Below, piece by piece: positions 62,701-64,000 of a stretch of DNA of 64,000 nt. Source of the stretch: Streptosporangium roseum DSM 43021 (GTDB lineage: Bacteria > Actinomycetota > Actinomycetes > Streptosporangiales > Streptosporangiaceae); contig NC_013595.1 of assembly GCF_000024865.1 (NCBI RefSeq), positions 7,006,001 to 7,070,000 of the forward strand, read 5' to 3'. Positions within the stretch are counted from its first letter, which is position 1. Every line of letters begins with the position of its first letter. The notes below the pieces were generated by a model, which ran no database searches, was not told where the DNA came from, and saw only the letters and a program-made list of their open reading frames with translations. A program made the position numbers and the translations under genes.

Positions 62701-63627
62701 GCCGTGCGCCAGCCTCGCGCGTGCCTGCCGTACCGCCTCCTCGCCCTCGCCGTGGCCCCGGCTCATCCCGGCGACCTCCTCGGCGGCCAGCTCCTCCAGC
62801 GTCCGGGCCCACTCCAGCGGATCGTCCTCCGCGGAGACCGCCACCGCGGACGGCCCGGCGTCGCCCTCGGGGAGCTCGAACAGCCCGGCCGCTCCGGCCT
62901 CCGCGGAACCGGGGGGCTGCGGGGAGGCGGCCCCTGCCAGCGACGCGAGGAGGCCGGGGCCCGCGGCCTCCTCCAGGCGCTTGACCGCGAAGTCCACCTC
63001 CTTGCGGAGGGCCTGCTGCTCGCGGTGGGCCTCGGTCCGCCGGTCGGCGAGCCAGGACTCGGCGGCGGCGTAGATCCTCACGGAGAAGAGCCGTTCGAGG
63101 ACCCTGCGGCGGTCCTCGCCGTCGGCGCGCAGGAACTTCGCGAAATCCCCCTGGGGCAACATCGCGACCTGGAAGAACTGCTCGGCGTTCATGCCCAGCA
63201 GGGTGCCGATGAGCTCTCCGGCCTCGTCGACCCGCGTGGTCAGCCCGGTCCACTCCCCCGAAGGCGTGAGCTCCTGCAGCAGGGCCTTCTCGTTCTCCCT
63301 CGTGGTGCCGGTGCCCCTGAGCTTAGGGCGCTGCCAGGCCGGCGATCGAGTGATCTTCAGCCGCCGGCCCCTGATCGTGACCTCCAGCGCCACGCTGGGC
63401 CCCCGGCCCGGGGGCGCGTGGTCGCAGCGCAGGCTCTTGGCGCTGTCGCGCTTGCCCGGCACCCTGCCGTACAGGGCGTAGCAGAGCGCGTCCAGCACGG
63501 TGGTCTTGCCCGCGCCGGTGGGGCCGTGGATGAGGAACAGCCCGGCCTCGGCCAGGGCGTCGAAGTCGACCTCCTCCTCGGCGGGGAAGGAGCCGAACGC
63601 GCTGATCCACAGACGGTGCGGGCGCAT
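59752..63627 (-). CDS. sbcC: SbcC (Rad50-like) nuclease-complex ATPase
   Basis: A 1291-aa SMC-family ATPase. The N-terminal head has LFLIHGPTGAGKTTVLDALCYALYGRVPG (Walker A), then QFFQVAMLPQGDFAKFLRA. Very long Ala/Glu/Arg-rich coiled coils flank the zinc hook CAVCGSPDHP (about residue 690). The C-terminal head has LSGGESFVTSLALALGLAD (signature), LFVDEGFGTLDEDTLD (Walker B) and VGIVSHVAELR. With SbcD it processes DNA hairpins and double-strand ends. It starts directly at the sbcD stop (TAGATG). Confidence 0.96.
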   Translation of the reverse strand: MRPHRLWISAFGSFPAEEEVDFDALAEAGLFLIHGPTGAGKTTVLDALCYALYGRVPGKRDSAKSLRCDHAPPGRGPSVALEVTIRGRRLKITRSPAWQRPKLRGTGTTRENEKALLQELTPSGEWTGLTTRVDEAGELIGTLLGMNAEQFFQVAMLPQGDFAKFLRADGEDRRRVLERLFSVRIYAAAESWLADRRTEAHREQQALRKEVDFAVKRLEEAAGPGLLASLAGAASPQPPGSAEAGAAGLFELPEGDAGPSAVAVSAEDDPLEWARTLEELAAEEVAGMSRGHGEGEEAVRQARARLAHGVALAERRRRHAEALTRSRALEESAEERADLETILAEAARADRVLPLIQAAEQRAEAAAKAHRLAADAVARALPLLRDGRDTTPDRLATLERDRHREITRLGELRAEESRLAKILQDREESGREITGLTAAQAGTDARLAVLPGLRRDVDARLTAARLDAARIPAAESAGEGAAARLRAAEHRDGLAAALAAARHDLAARLRALPALADGAGVPAVREGAEVRELLASWERERREESAGLEGLRADEARLAELAGLLAALDVELREAAGQESALREAQEALPAALADASARLAAVRAQAAGIPAAQAAADAAAAGLDAARRRDALRVELESARAAQTEATDHAQRLRDRHLDLRQARIDGMAAELALKLAPGEPCAVCGSPDHPAPAAPADAAPTAEDERAAQSAYDTATDRRRTAESAVAALASRLEEALAVAGELGADHAREALAEAGRELAALTAAAGTEAALSAEADRVAAELEGVKARAAETARLLAEGRTRRAGWLAERDRLAGRLDEARGADPTVQARRDRLTGEASLLAAALTAAVRTAELESGHREAAERTDLTLELAARELREAELALARLRESAGAEPALVAEADRIAAEQGELEERSREFAVTLAARRTDVDRLTAETERLTARIDGARGEDPTLAARLERLADEAELLKEAVEATREELTTATELAAARDRAEAAVAEAGFLGPDDARAAARPPAEQEEKAERLRELDKERAAVAAVLADPELIAAAAEDEPDLDALQRARDAADAAHAGLLSARHQAETRRARLAALRAELAECLERWLPAAGRHRLADRLAALTGGNSTDNQWNMRLSSYVLGERLRQVVESANERLDHMSGGRYLLEHHLSRSAGDRSKSGGGLGLRILDGWTGVDRDPATLSGGESFVTSLALALGLADVVTAEAGGVELGTLFVDEGFGTLDEDTLDGVLDILDGLRDGGRAVGIVSHVAELRTRVPAQLRVRKERHGSTLSTVT

Positions 63628-64000
63628 CTACGCCATCGCCTCCTTGGTACGGCAGGCCTCGACGGCCTCCTGGATCAACCTGGTCTCCTCGGCGTCGGCG
63701 GCCTCGCCGCGCACCTCCCGGACGAAGTCGAGGGCGACCTCGATCTCGGGACGCCCGGCCAGCTTCGGCCGCGCCGCGGTCTCCCGGACACCGCCCTCGG
63801 GTTCGAAGGAGAGGGTGAGGGTGTGCTCGAAACGGGACCTGAGCCGCTCCATGGCGCCCCTGGGCCGGATCGGGTCGGTGAGCGTCACCTGCAGCCAGTG
63901 GTCCTCGTAGGGGGCGTGCTCGGCGGAGGTCAGCAGGTCGTCGATACGGCCGCGGAGCCGGTGGACCGGCCGGGGCACCGGCGCCTCGACGAACTCCGCG
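63628..64000 (-). CDS. sbcD: SbcD exonuclease subunit, C-terminal part (runs off window)
   Basis: The last 124 codons of a Mre11-like exonuclease; the N-terminal phosphoesterase domain is outside the window. Visible is the capping-domain style sequence APVPRPVHRLRGRIDDLLTSAEHAPYEDHWLQVTLTD, a typical SbcD C-terminal segment. The assignment is fixed by the abutting sbcC gene. Confidence 0.88.
   Translation of the reverse strand, partial: AEFVEAPVPRPVHRLRGRIDDLLTSAEHAPYEDHWLQVTLTDPIRPRGAMERLRSRFEHTLTLSFEPEGGVRETAARPKLAGRPEIEVALDFVREVRGEAADAEETRLIQEAVEACRTKEAMA

Overview
The window is high-GC DNA with actinobacterial codon use, GC-rich hairpin terminators without clear U-tracts, GTG/TTG starts and many ATGA-type gene overlaps. 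Family content (SapB-like lanthipeptide locus, DUF574-type methyltransferase, XRE regulator with a DUF5753-like C-terminus, GH6+CBM2 cellulase with a CebR/CelR-type operator, several TetR regulators) suggests a filamentous, soil-type actinomycete, plausibly Streptosporangiales. That placement is inference, not proof.

1-12 kb: a YeiH-type membrane protein; psuG-psuK for pseudouridine breakdown; a sigma-region-4-like protein with a Pro/Gln/Ala linker; a divergent DoxX/MarR pair sharing two palindromic operators; an APC-type permease; a secreted GH6 cellulase behind a perfect TGGGAGCGCTCCCA operator; an LLM-class oxidoreductase; and a small nucleosidase.

12-19 kb: a leucine/isovalerate catabolic operon on the minus strand (carboxylase beta, carboxylase alpha with biotin domain, a 29-codon duplicated mini-ORF, HMG-CoA lyase, acyl-CoA dehydrogenase). 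It is divergent from a TetR regulator and has three copies of a GTTA-N8-TAAC element, one of them at the 3' end of the regulator gene.

19-36 kb: two DksA/TraR-like zinc proteins, small secreted and membrane proteins, a fused E1 alpha-beta 2-oxoacid dehydrogenase, a self-sufficient CYP102-type P450-reductase with its TetR regulator, a membrane protein/winged-helix pair with a promoter-overlapping operator, a TetR divergent from a membrane protein that carries a 17/19 match to the DtxR/IdeR iron box, a four-repeat protein of unknown function, CorA, a SnoaL-like/amidohydrolase pair and an M50-like peptidase.

36.8-47 kb: a class III lanthipeptide locus of the SapB/AmfS (ram/amf) kind. It contains a DesK-type sensor kinase, LanKC, three tandem 43-44-residue precursors (two identical), two ABC exporters (the second broken by one extra G in a G7 run), a prolyl oligopeptidase suited to leader removal, and a convergent LuxR-type response regulator. 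A P450, a SAM methyltransferase and an XRE regulator follow.

52-64 kb: a translationally coupled three-gene module that looks like kleisin-KITE-SMC (MukFEB/Wadjet JetABC-like order) with no adjacent JetD/MksG nuclease; a ThrE-type exporter; a TetR regulator; and sbcD-sbcC, with sbcD running off the window. No tRNA, rRNA, CRISPR array or insertion sequence was recognised.
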